Shown piece by piece: positions 1-4,998 of a stretch of 9,131 nt of DNA (the first letter of the stretch is position 1; each line of letters starts with the position of its first letter). The notes beneath the pieces were generated by a model. The model searched no databases and was not told the origin of the DNA. It saw only the letters and a list, made by a program, of their open reading frames with translations. Source of the stretch: an uncultured Clostridia bacterium (lineage in GTDB: Bacteria; Bacillota; Clostridia; Oscillospirales; Ruminococcaceae); NCBI GenBank assembly GCA_946535685.1, contig CAMNDR010000019.1:1-9131 (forward strand), written 5' to 3'. Made by a program: the position numbers and the translations under genes.

Positions 1-661
1 TTCCCTTTTCCATATAGAACAGCAGCGGATCATTGAACAGCCCGTCAATATCCATCAGGGGCTTGTCCAGCCAGATGCCGATCTGCTTCTGGGAAGGCCG
101 CACCTGGTTGCCGCGGGAATCGAGTGAGATCTCGCCGTCATTGACATAGACCTTGTTCAGCGTTGCACGGGATGCCGTGTCATAGGGCACTTCCCCGTCG
201 ATCAGGACAGAGAACTCGATGTTCGCCATATTCGACGGGATCGGCAGATAGGAGAATGCAAAATTGTAGCAGCCCGTTTCCGGGATTTCCGCTTCAAAGG
301 TCACGCTTCCGTCCGCCGCATTCCAGATCAGCACATTGTCACGGTTCTCGGCGCCGTACTCGCTGCCATAGCTGCCGACGGAGACCTTCTCCATCTCGTC
401 GCACGCATAGGAAACGAACTCCGACCCTTCCAGATCAATCACCGCAGCCGGACGGGGATCGTCCTTATGCGCATCATAATAGTCGCTGTAGGTTTCCTGC
501 TCCTCATAGAGTGATGCCGGCTCCTCTGCAGCGATCAGCAGATCCGGCTCTTGTTCAGGCTCTTCTGCAAGGGCAGCGAGCGGTGCAGCCTGAAAGCCCA
601 GGCAAAGCGCTGCTGCGGCGCTCAGGAGCCGTATGTAAACAGACCTCTTGTTCAGGATCAT
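1..661 (-). CDS. Secreted protein, N-terminal part of a probable ABC sugar-binding protein (partial)
   Basis: The reading frame is open from ATG at 661-659 to the left edge (220 codons), so the C-terminus is missing. Residues 1-32 form a Sec signal peptide (NKR n-region, Ala/Leu core, likely cleavage after ALA). Cys20 is preceded by Ala-Leu, not a lipobox, so a lipid anchor is unlikely. An acidic linker (33-55) leads to a predicted beta-rich domain: YYDAHKDDPRP near 61, VTFEAEIPETGCYNFAFSY near 120-138, a VLIDGEVPYDTA stretch near 153-164 and GNQVRPSQ near 184-191. From memory, this series (aligned linker, 'GxYN' strand, 'IDGExPY', 'GN-x-RPSQ') marks the N-terminal sandwich domain of ~950-residue extracellular solute-binding proteins of sugar ABC importers in Firmicutes. 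The binding lobe would lie outside the window. The start is set by AAAGG(CGGAG) just upstream and by the signal peptide. A different secreted carbohydrate-binding protein remains possible. Confidence 0.72.
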   Translation of the reverse strand, partial: MILNKRSVYIRLLSAAAALCLGFQAAPLAALAEEPEQEPDLLIAAEEPASLYEEQETYSDYYDAHKDDPRPAAVIDLEGSEFVSYACDEMEKVSVGSYGSEYGAENRDNVLIWNAADGSVTFEAEIPETGCYNFAFSYLPIPSNMANIEFSVLIDGEVPYDTASRATLNKVYVNDGEISLDSRGNQVRPSQKQIGIWLDKPLMDIDGLFNDPLLFYMEKG

Positions 662-677
662 CTCCGCCTTTCTTCCC

Positions 678-695
678 GCCGGCATCGGTGCCGGC
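678..695 (-). promoter_or_regulatory. Hairpin in the 5' leader of the solute-binding-protein gene
   Basis: A perfect 7-bp GC-rich stem (GCCGGCA/TGCCGGC) with a 4-nt loop lies 16 nt upstream of the start codon at 661, inside a leader of about 95 nt. On the minus strand no T-run follows, so it does not look like a terminator there. It may affect mRNA stability or ribosome access. No known riboswitch fold was recognised. Confidence 0.45.
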
Positions 696-761
696 TTTTC
701 TGTGGTGAAAACCTTCTCTGTTTTCTCGTTTTTGTAGTTTACGCACATCAATACAAGTATT

Positions 762-791
762 ATTATACCAGCAAATCCCCCACTTTGTCAA
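762..791 (-). promoter_or_regulatory. Sigma-A-type promoter for the solute-binding-protein gene
   Basis: On the minus strand, a perfect -35 box TTGACA (786-791), an 18-bp spacer and a perfect -10 box TATAAT (762-767) preceded by TGG (extended -10). The predicted transcription start is near 755, giving a leader of roughly 95 nt before the ATG at 661. The promoter at 8849-8878 has the same layout. Confidence 0.85.
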
Positions 792-953
792 GGTTTTTTC
801 ACATATTTTGTACAAAAATCATTCTGACTGTTCATCATATCTGCACATGATGGTAAAAATGCAACATCGCATATAATATGTTAATAATTTTAATCAATAC
901 TTCAAAAATACAGTATCCATAAAACCGCAATATATCGGGATCTGCAGAAGCAC

Positions 954-975
954 TTGGTTAGCGGCCGCTCACCAA
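954..975. repeat. 22-bp near-perfect palindrome (possible operator)
   Basis: The arms TTGGT...ACCAA flank a perfect 10-bp core, AGCGGCCGCT; only the pair 959/970 mismatches. The site lies 35 bp upstream of the ferredoxin -35 box and about 160 bp upstream of the left promoter, with no gene ending nearby and no T-run, so an operator fits better than a terminator. The regulator is unknown. Confidence 0.5.
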
Positions 976-1009
976 TCACTACAATTTCGTTAATTTTACG
1001 AAAAAGGGC

Positions 1010-1037
1010 TTGATTTTTTCTGATTATATGGTAAAAT
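1010..1037 (+). promoter_or_regulatory. Promoter for the ferredoxin gene
   Basis: TTGATT (1010-1015), 16-bp spacer and TAAAAT (1032-1037) with TGG directly before it (extended -10). An inverted repeat TTTCGT-7-ACGAAA (985-1003) abuts the -35 box and could bind a regulator. The predicted start is near 1044, about 45 nt before the ATG. Confidence 0.65.
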
Positions 1038-1088
1038 GAGTATAACAGGAGCAATAATCCTGCAAACAAATTATGGAGGTGCTGTTTT

Positions 1089-1259
1089 ATGGCATATCAG
1101 ATCACAGATGCATGCATCAGCTGCGGTGCATGTGCAGAGGAATGTCCGGCAAGTGCAATCAGCCAGGGCGAGGACAAGTACGTCATCGACGCTGATGCAT
1201 GTCTCGATTGCGGCGCATGCGCAGGCGTATGTCCTGTAGAGGCTCCGCAGGCTCAGTAA
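1089..1259 (+). CDS. 2[4Fe-4S] ferredoxin, clostridial type
   Basis: A 56-residue electron carrier of the cytoplasm. Two complete cluster-binding motifs are visible: C9-x2-C12-x2-C15-x3-C19-P and C38-x2-C41-x2-C44-x3-C48-P, the arrangement that binds two low-potential [4Fe-4S] clusters. Length and spacing match the classical clostridial ferredoxins that serve pyruvate:ferredoxin oxidoreductase and hydrogenases in strict anaerobes. The start is fixed by GGAGGT at 1075-1080, 8 nt before the ATG. The gene has its own promoter and is followed 13 nt after the stop by a strong terminator, so it is monocistronic. All cluster ligands are present. The gene is too short to appear in ORF lists with a length cutoff near 60 residues. 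Confidence 0.97.
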   Translation: MAYQITDACISCGACAEECPASAISQGEDKYVIDADACLDCGACAGVCPVEAPQAQ

Positions 1260-1272
1260 GCCAAGGAAACAA

Positions 1273-1312
1273 AACCCCCGCATTCTTCCGGAATGCGGGG
1301 GTTGTTTTTTTT
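1273..1312 (+). terminator. Rho-independent terminator of the ferredoxin gene, probably bidirectional
   Basis: A perfect 13-bp stem (1273-1285 with 1291-1303) starting AACCCCCGC, with a 5-nt loop, is followed by G and eight T residues (1305-1312). On the minus strand the same stem is followed by TTTTGTTT, so it may also stop the minus-strand gene ending at 1343. Confidence 0.95.
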
Positions 1313-1342
1313 GGGGTGTGTTGACACTATAGGCAACACGCC

Positions 1343-2440
1343 CTAATCAAACGAAGGGATCAGACCATCAAAGAAGCCAAACGGATTGGAGGAATCCTCC
1401 TCCCGTCCGGACGGTCTCCTGTGCTCCGTGGTCGGCTCCTCCTGGTACTCCTCCCACCACGGGTCGTCAAAGAACGGATTCGCCGGGATGTGAGAAGCAG
1501 CCTTCTGCGGCAGCTTTTCAACCTCATCAAGCGTGAAGCTCCTGCCGATGTCCTGTACGCATCTCTGGCTGACATAGTTCATGTAGGTGCGGCAGAATTC
1601 ATAGATCGACACAGAGGCGCCGTTGATCGTGAAGCTCTGGTCTGTACCAATCTGGTAGGTCATCCTCTCACGCTCCGTGAAGGCAGTGCCGTCAAGTGAG
1701 TACACATGAAATTCCCTCGGCCATTGACCGGACGACCAGTAGATCTGGTGCTGCTCCGGCACGACCGTGACCACGCCGCCATTCGCCCAGATCTCGCTGA
1801 CCAGAATCACCTGCTCCTGCTCCACGGTATAGATCTTCACAGCCGCGCTGGTATGGTCGCCCTCCGAGACAAACAGCTCCGGTGTGCCGTTCCCGTCCGC
1901 ATCATACAGATCAAAGCGGGCACCCCACGCCATCCCATCGCCGTTCAGGAGATCCTCATAAAGTGCATCCCACGTTCTGGGGCGTTCCGTTTCGGTTTCC
2001 GGCGGCTCCGTCTCAGGGGGCTCTGTCTCCGGCGGCTCCGTCACGGGAGGCTCTGTTTCCGGCGGTTCGGTCGCGGCAGGCTCCGTGATCCTCTGCTCTG
2101 TGACCGGCTCCGTCTGCGGGAGCGTCTCCGCCGGCAGAGAGGATGTCTCCTGCGTGACCGTCCGCAGCAGGAGAATGCCAAGTGTCACTGTACACGCCGC
2201 CAGAACGGCTGCACTGACCCCGGTCATCACAAGATAGGTACTTGCAGAAAGCCCTTTCTCCTGCCTGGCAGGCTGCGGTCTGGCAGGCTGTACAGGCTGG
2301 CGCTTCGGCATGGATGTGACCTCACGCCGTACCGGAGCAGGCCGCTGGGATTCCGGCGGCTTTTGCGGGCCGAGATCTGTCGGGTCATAGCTGCCGTCAT
2401 AATCCGGAACATCCTTCCGGTGCTTGTGCGGTCCTGCCAT
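1343..2440 (-). CDS. Single-pass membrane protein with TEPPE-repeat stalk and EF-hand-like loop
   Basis: 365 residues; no named family recognised. A charged, Pro-rich cytoplasmic part (1-67) precedes one transmembrane helix (about 68-93, STYLVMTGVSAAVLAACTV...). A Thr/Glu/Pro stalk follows (98-155) with TEPPE pentapeptide repeats. The outer domain (156-320) opens with an EF-hand-like calcium loop D180-x-D182-x-N184-G-T-P-E188-L, a motif common in ruminococcal surface proteins. The C-terminal 45 residues are acidic and aromatic (DDPWWEEYQEE), then low-complexity. The start at 2440 sits 10 nt after the stop of the upstream lipoprotein gene, with GAGGCGAG in between, so the two are probably co-transcribed. 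By topology it could be a wall-spanning sensor or anchor. Cys283 and Cys294 in the outer domain might form a disulfide (inference). Confidence 0.85.
   Translation of the reverse strand: MAGPHKHRKDVPDYDGSYDPTDLGPQKPPESQRPAPVRREVTSMPKRQPVQPARPQPARQEKGLSASTYLVMTGVSAAVLAACTVTLGILLLRTVTQETSSLPAETLPQTEPVTEQRITEPAATEPPETEPPVTEPPETEPPETEPPETETERPRTWDALYEDLLNGDGMAWGARFDLYDADGNGTPELFVSEGDHTSAAVKIYTVEQEQVILVSEIWANGGVVTVVPEQHQIYWSSGQWPREFHVYSLDGTAFTERERMTYQIGTDQSFTINGASVSIYEFCRTYMNYVSQRCVQDIGRSFTLDEVEKLPQKAASHIPANPFFDDPWWEEYQEEPTTEHRRPSGREEDSSNPFGFFDGLIPSFD
2004..2108 (-). repeat. 15-bp tandem repeat encoding TEPP[E/V]
   Basis: About seven degenerate 15-bp units (plus-strand form GGCTCCGTCTCCGGC and variants) encode the TEPPE stalk of the membrane protein at 1343-2440. 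The unit is a multiple of three, so copy-number change would lengthen or shorten the stalk without breaking the frame. Confidence 0.8.
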
Positions 2441-2450
2441 TGCTCTCGCC

Positions 2451-3002
2451 TCACTTCGCCGTCTTGCGAATGTTGTTTTCCGTCAGCGTTACAGAAATGC
2501 GGGACTCTCTGTCTGTTTCGCTCGTCTTGGGGATGTAGTGCAGCTCGACCAGGTCATACTTCGGCTTGACCTCACACGCCACATAGCCCTCACAGGTCGA
2601 ATGCGGCGCCACTTCCTCATTGATCGCCTCGACCTGGTAGACATCGTACAGCACCTTCATTGCCGGCGGCGTGCAGCACTGATAGGAATCATAGAAGGTG
2701 CCGTTGACGGTCAGGCAGAAGTTGTTGAGATAGTTTGCCGCCACGGTTTCCTCTGTCTCATTGACGATCGTCACATGGAACAGCATCACGCCGTTGCCGT
2801 TATCGAGCGTCACGCCGGGATCCTCCGCAAAATCGACCGTCAGCGTCATGCCGCCGTAATTTGCAGTCTCGCCGATCGCTGCACTGACGACCTCATAGGT
2901 CGCCTCGGTGGGTTCTGTTTTCTGGCTGTTCCTGCTGCCGCATCCTGTGGCAAGCAGCATTGCTGCGCAGAGCACTGCGCTCAGAATTCTCTTGTACTTC
3001 AT
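2451..3002 (-). CDS. DUF4352-like lipoprotein
   Basis: 183 residues from ATG at 3002. Residues 1-21 form a lipoprotein signal, MKYKRILSAVLCAAMLLATGC, with C21 the likely lipidated cysteine. The mature part has the DUF4352 immunoglobulin-like pattern as I recall it: GETANYGGMTLTVDF near 45-59, a central VMLFHVTIVNETEETV strand pair near 72-87, and APHSTCEGYVACEV near 132-145 followed by LVELHYIP. Such proteins sit on the outer face of the membrane; their ligands are mostly unknown. Extra cysteines (C96, C109, C110, C137, C143) could form disulfides. Upstream in-frame starts exist (ATG at 3050 and 3020), but only the 3002 start gives a clean lipoprotein signal. The gene leads a two-gene unit with the membrane protein 10 nt downstream. 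Confidence 0.82.
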   Translation of the reverse strand: MKYKRILSAVLCAAMLLATGCGSRNSQKTEPTEATYEVVSAAIGETANYGGMTLTVDFAEDPGVTLDNGNGVMLFHVTIVNETEETVAANYLNNFCLTVNGTFYDSYQCCTPPAMKVLYDVYQVEAINEEVAPHSTCEGYVACEVKPKYDLVELHYIPKTSETDRESRISVTLTENNIRKTAK

Positions 3003-3012
3003 GCTGTATGTA

Positions 3013-3039
3013 TTCTGCATTATGATGCAGAAACTCCTT
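3013..3039 (-). promoter_or_regulatory. Ribosome binding site with a hairpin before the lipoprotein start
   Basis: On the minus strand the Shine-Dalgarno AAGGAG (3034-3039) is separated from the ATG at 3002 by an 8-bp perfect hairpin, TTCTGCAT-CATA-ATGCAGAA (3013-3032). Linear spacing is 31 nt; with the hairpin looped out it becomes about 11 nt. The hairpin also buries the alternative ATG at 3020. Confidence 0.5.
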
Positions 3040-3073
3040 TCCTGCTTCATCAGATCCCATGATCTGTTTCTTT

Positions 3074-3102
3074 ATTATAACACAACCGGCGGCATTTTGC
3101 AA
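3074..3102 (-). promoter_or_regulatory. Promoter of the lipoprotein/membrane-protein unit
   Basis: On the minus strand TTGCAA (3097-3102), a 17-bp spacer and TATAAT (3074-3079) preceded by TGT (extended -10). The -35 box lies in the loop of the hairpin that follows tadA. The predicted transcript starts near 3067 and would begin with a 6-bp hairpin, CAGATC/GATCTG (3051-3066). Confidence 0.7.
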
Positions 3103-3110
3103 GCCGCCGG
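3086..3110 (-). terminator. Hairpin after tadA, possible terminator
   Basis: An 8-bp all-GC stem (CCGGCGGC at 3086-3093 with GCCGCCGG at 3103-3110) and a 9-nt loop begin one base after the tadA stop codon. The tail on the minus strand (TTGTGTTAT) is only moderately T-rich, so termination may be partial. Confidence 0.55.
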
Positions 3111-3111
3111 C

Positions 3112-3600
3112 TTATTTTTTCTCGCCTGATTCGTTTTTTTCTCTCCTGCGCAGCCGCAGATCCCGGAAAAACGCCGAAAGCAAGGCGCTGCACTCCTCCT
3201 GCAGCACACCGCCCACCGCAGCCGGCCGGTAGTTATACGGCAGCAAAAACATCTGCTGTACCGACTGCACAGCGCCGCTTTTCGGATCGGAAGCACCGTA
3301 ATAGACCTCGTCGATCCTCGCCTGGATGATCGCCCCGCTGCACATCGGACACGGCTCCAGCGTGACATAGAGCGCACAGTCCGGCAGCCGCCAGCCGCCG
3401 AGCTTTCGGCAGGCTGCATCAATGGCCATCAGCTCCGCATGCGCCAGCGCATGCCGGTCGGTTTCCCGCCGGTTATAGCCCTCGCCGACGATCTCGCCGG
3501 TCGTTCGCCGCACGATCACGGCGCCCACAGGCACCTCTCCCATCGCCGCCGCCTGCTGTGCAAGCTCCAGCGCACGGCGCATATATTCCGCATGCTCCAT
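3112..3600 (-). CDS. tadA: tRNA-specific adenosine deaminase
   Basis: 162 residues. TadA converts adenosine to inosine at the wobble position 34 of tRNA-Arg(ACG), letting one tRNA read several arginine codons; it is a cytoplasmic zinc enzyme that works as a homodimer. The cytidine/deoxycytidylate-deaminase fold signature is intact: H54-A-E56 (zinc ligand and catalytic proton carrier) and P83-C84-P-M-C87 (zinc ligands), with GEVPVGAVIV at 21-30 and the family-typical DPKSGA at 105-110. Length matches the bacterial family. The ATG at 3600 follows the stop of the upstream membrane-protein gene by 3 nt, and I see no good Shine-Dalgarno, so translation probably depends on coupling to that gene. 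The C-terminus is strongly charged (RLRRREKNESGEKK). Confidence 0.97.
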   Translation of the reverse strand: MEHAEYMRRALELAQQAAAMGEVPVGAVIVRRTTGEIVGEGYNRRETDRHALAHAELMAIDAACRKLGGWRLPDCALYVTLEPCPMCSGAIIQARIDEVYYGASDPKSGAVQSVQQMFLLPYNYRPAAVGGVLQEECSALLSAFFRDLRLRRREKNESGEKK

Positions 3601-3603
3601 CGG

Positions 3604-4746
3604 CTACACCAGAAATGCCGTCATGATCATCAGCAGTACACAGACGACCGCCATCAGCATCATCGGAACGGAGATAAAGAACGCAGAGCACTGGTCATAC
3701 AGACTCAGATAGGTCGGCGTAAACGTGTCGACCGCCTGGTACCTGATCCGGCGGATCACCAGATACAGCGCCGCAGCCAGTCCCAGCACCACCGGAATCA
3801 GCACAAGACTCCACCATTTCAGGGAGTAGATCTCGCCGAAGGTCTCGATGGAATACAGTGCAAACATGTAGATCTCATGCACCACATGGAGCACAGCCGC
3901 CGTCAGGAAGCTGCCAGACTGGATCATAAAATAGGAAATGGTCAGCGTCAGCAGTCCGATCCGCAGCGCATCCTGGAGATTGTGTGTCATGAGCGCAGCA
4001 AGGATGGTGGTCGCCAGGATCGCAAAGCCATCCCCGAACTGCCGCAGAAGCTGGAACATACAGCCATGCAGCAGCAGCTCAAATGCCACCGGCAGGATCA
4101 GCACGGTGAGCAGCACATAAAACATCGTGTTCTGGTCCGAGGTGCTGACAGCGTTGTCGATCAGACGGTATTTCTCCATTTCTGCTGATTTTGACACAAG
4201 AAACATACCCATGCCAACGCTCATCAGCATCACCAGCAGCATGCCGGTGAGCAGATACTGCGGACATGTGATCCGGAGCGGAAAGCTCACCCGTCTGGGC
4301 ATACGCAGGATCACGAGCGCAATGACCGCCGGCACAAGGTATTTCAACAGATTGATCGCAAAGGACAGCCAGAACACCAGGTGCTCATCACCATACAGAC
4401 GGCTTTCGCCCCAGATCATCATTTCAATATGCAGTCCGCAGGCTCCAAGCAGCCAGACGACCAGCTTGTCCAGCAGATTCTCGATCACAAGCAAAGCGAT
4501 CAGCAGATAGCCATACAGCAGTCCGACCCGCTGCAGCGTATTCTGCTCGGCATGGAGCGGCGTGCCGTTCACAACTGCCTGATTCTCAGAAAACGCCGAT
4601 TCTTTAAGGTTTTTCGTAAATCGGAAAGCATAGCGGTTGTGCTTTCGCCTGCGCCACTCCCGGTAGGCATCCATATAGCCCTCGCTCTGATGCGGACAGG
4701 AAAAGGCCTCCACGACGTCGATCATTTGGTTATCAGCTTCCTGCAT
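3604..4746 (-). CDS. CPBP/CAAX-protease-like membrane protein with degenerate motifs
   Basis: 380 residues with about eight predicted membrane helices between 76 and 380, after a charged cytoplasmic N-terminus (1-70, rich in Arg/Lys). The stretch 217-295 resembles the CPBP (ABI, Rce1-like) intramembrane protease core. Motif 1, normally EExxxR, reads F222-E223-LLL-H227-G; motif 2 keeps its histidine (H255 in ALMTHNL); motif 3, normally HxxxN, reads H287-VVH-E291. The first Glu, the Arg and the Asn are therefore replaced, so the protein may lack protease activity or bind a metal differently. Family members process prenylated or peptide substrates, mature bacteriocins or protect against them. 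The start is supported by AAGGAGG six nt before the ATG. It leads a two-gene unit with tadA. The family call rests on motif spacing and helices only. Confidence 0.7.
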   Translation of the reverse strand: MQEADNQMIDVVEAFSCPHQSEGYMDAYREWRRRKHNRYAFRFTKNLKESAFSENQAVVNGTPLHAEQNTLQRVGLLYGYLLIALLVIENLLDKLVVWLLGACGLHIEMMIWGESRLYGDEHLVFWLSFAINLLKYLVPAVIALVILRMPRRVSFPLRITCPQYLLTGMLLVMLMSVGMGMFLVSKSAEMEKYRLIDNAVSTSDQNTMFYVLLTVLILPVAFELLLHGCMFQLLRQFGDGFAILATTILAALMTHNLQDALRIGLLTLTISYFMIQSGSFLTAAVLHVVHEIYMFALYSIETFGEIYSLKWWSLVLIPVVLGLAAALYLVIRRIRYQAVDTFTPTYLSLYDQCSAFFISVPMMLMAVVCVLLMIMTAFLV

Positions 4747-4791
4747 ACCGCACCTCCTTCCCGGCTCTGCGCAGCAGTGCTGCAGATTTGC

Positions 4792-4805
4792 GAATATATA
4801 TATTC
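4792..4805. repeat. 14-bp AT-rich perfect palindrome at the transcription start
   Basis: GAATATATATATTC is fully self-complementary and covers roughly +1 to +14 of the predicted transcript of the CPBP-like gene, a common place for a repressor site. AT-rich palindromes also arise by chance, so the role is uncertain. Confidence 0.4.
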
Positions 4806-4811
4806 TTATTT

Positions 4812-4820
4812 ATTATAACA
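4812..4820 (-). promoter_or_regulatory. Extended -10 promoter of the CPBP-like/tadA unit
   Basis: TGTTATAAT on the minus strand gives a consensus -10 with the extended TGn element; the predicted start is near 4805. No good -35 box lies at 16-18 bp (the 17-bp position reads GTGAAT), so it would rely on the extended -10 or on an activator. The ATG is about 60 nt downstream. Confidence 0.6.
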
Positions 4821-4843
4821 TAGTCCGCCGCACAATTCACCTT

Positions 4844-4855
4844 GTTTGACCAAAC
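4844..4855. repeat. 12-bp inverted repeat upstream of the CPBP-like promoter
   Basis: GTTTG-AC-CAAAC forms an inverted repeat with a 2-bp centre, located 27-38 bp upstream of the -10 box. With no -35 box visible, it could be an activator site. Evidence is positional only. Confidence 0.35.
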
Positions 4856-4953
4856 TTTTTATAAACATAATGTGAATAAAATGTGTACATCAAGGCATTT
4901 CGATCTGCAAAGCCTTTGCCAGTGACAGAGAATGGCTGTTCCGCAAACTGAAG

Positions 4954-4980
4954 CGGGCACTCCGGAAACCGGAGTGCCCG
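4954..4980 (-). terminator. Terminator of the sigma-factor/secreted-protein unit
   Basis: A perfect 12-bp stem (CGGGCACTCCGG with CCGGAGTGCCCG) and a 3-nt loop lie 18 nt after the stop codon at 4999. The tail on the minus strand (CTTCAGTTTG) is T-poor, but stem length and position make a transcription end point likely. Confidence 0.75.
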
Positions 4981-4998
4981 TCGTCGTTTCTATGCCAA

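Larger units (their letters stand above)
662..1088. other. Divergent intergenic region
   Basis: 427 bp between two divergently transcribed genes. It holds the leader and promoter of the left gene (662-791), then an AT-rich stretch (about 792-950) in which I see no gene. Next come a 22-bp near-palindrome (954-975), a small inverted repeat TTTCGT/ACGAAA (985-1003) and the ferredoxin promoter (1010-1037). Open frames here are short, have no ribosome binding site and are not credible genes. Confidence 0.7.

Noticed and set aside
678..704. Plus-strand hairpin followed by TTTT as a terminator
   Set aside because: No plus-strand gene lies upstream to be ended, and the T-run is short; it reads better as a leader hairpin of the minus-strand gene.
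1706..2569. Long plus-strand open frame (287 codons) opposite the membrane-protein gene
   Set aside because: Antisense shadow of the TEPPE-repeat gene: Arg/Cys/Leu-rich low-complexity product, no ribosome binding site, crosses two genes on the other strand.
4845..4880. Plus-strand TTGACC with a TA-rich -10 as a promoter
   Set aside because: No plus-strand gene follows; the next coding sequence is on the minus strand and ends at 4999.
4907..4919. GCAAAG-C-CTTTGC inverted repeat
   Set aside because: Short and with a 1-bp centre, beyond the terminator hairpin; nothing near it suggests a function.
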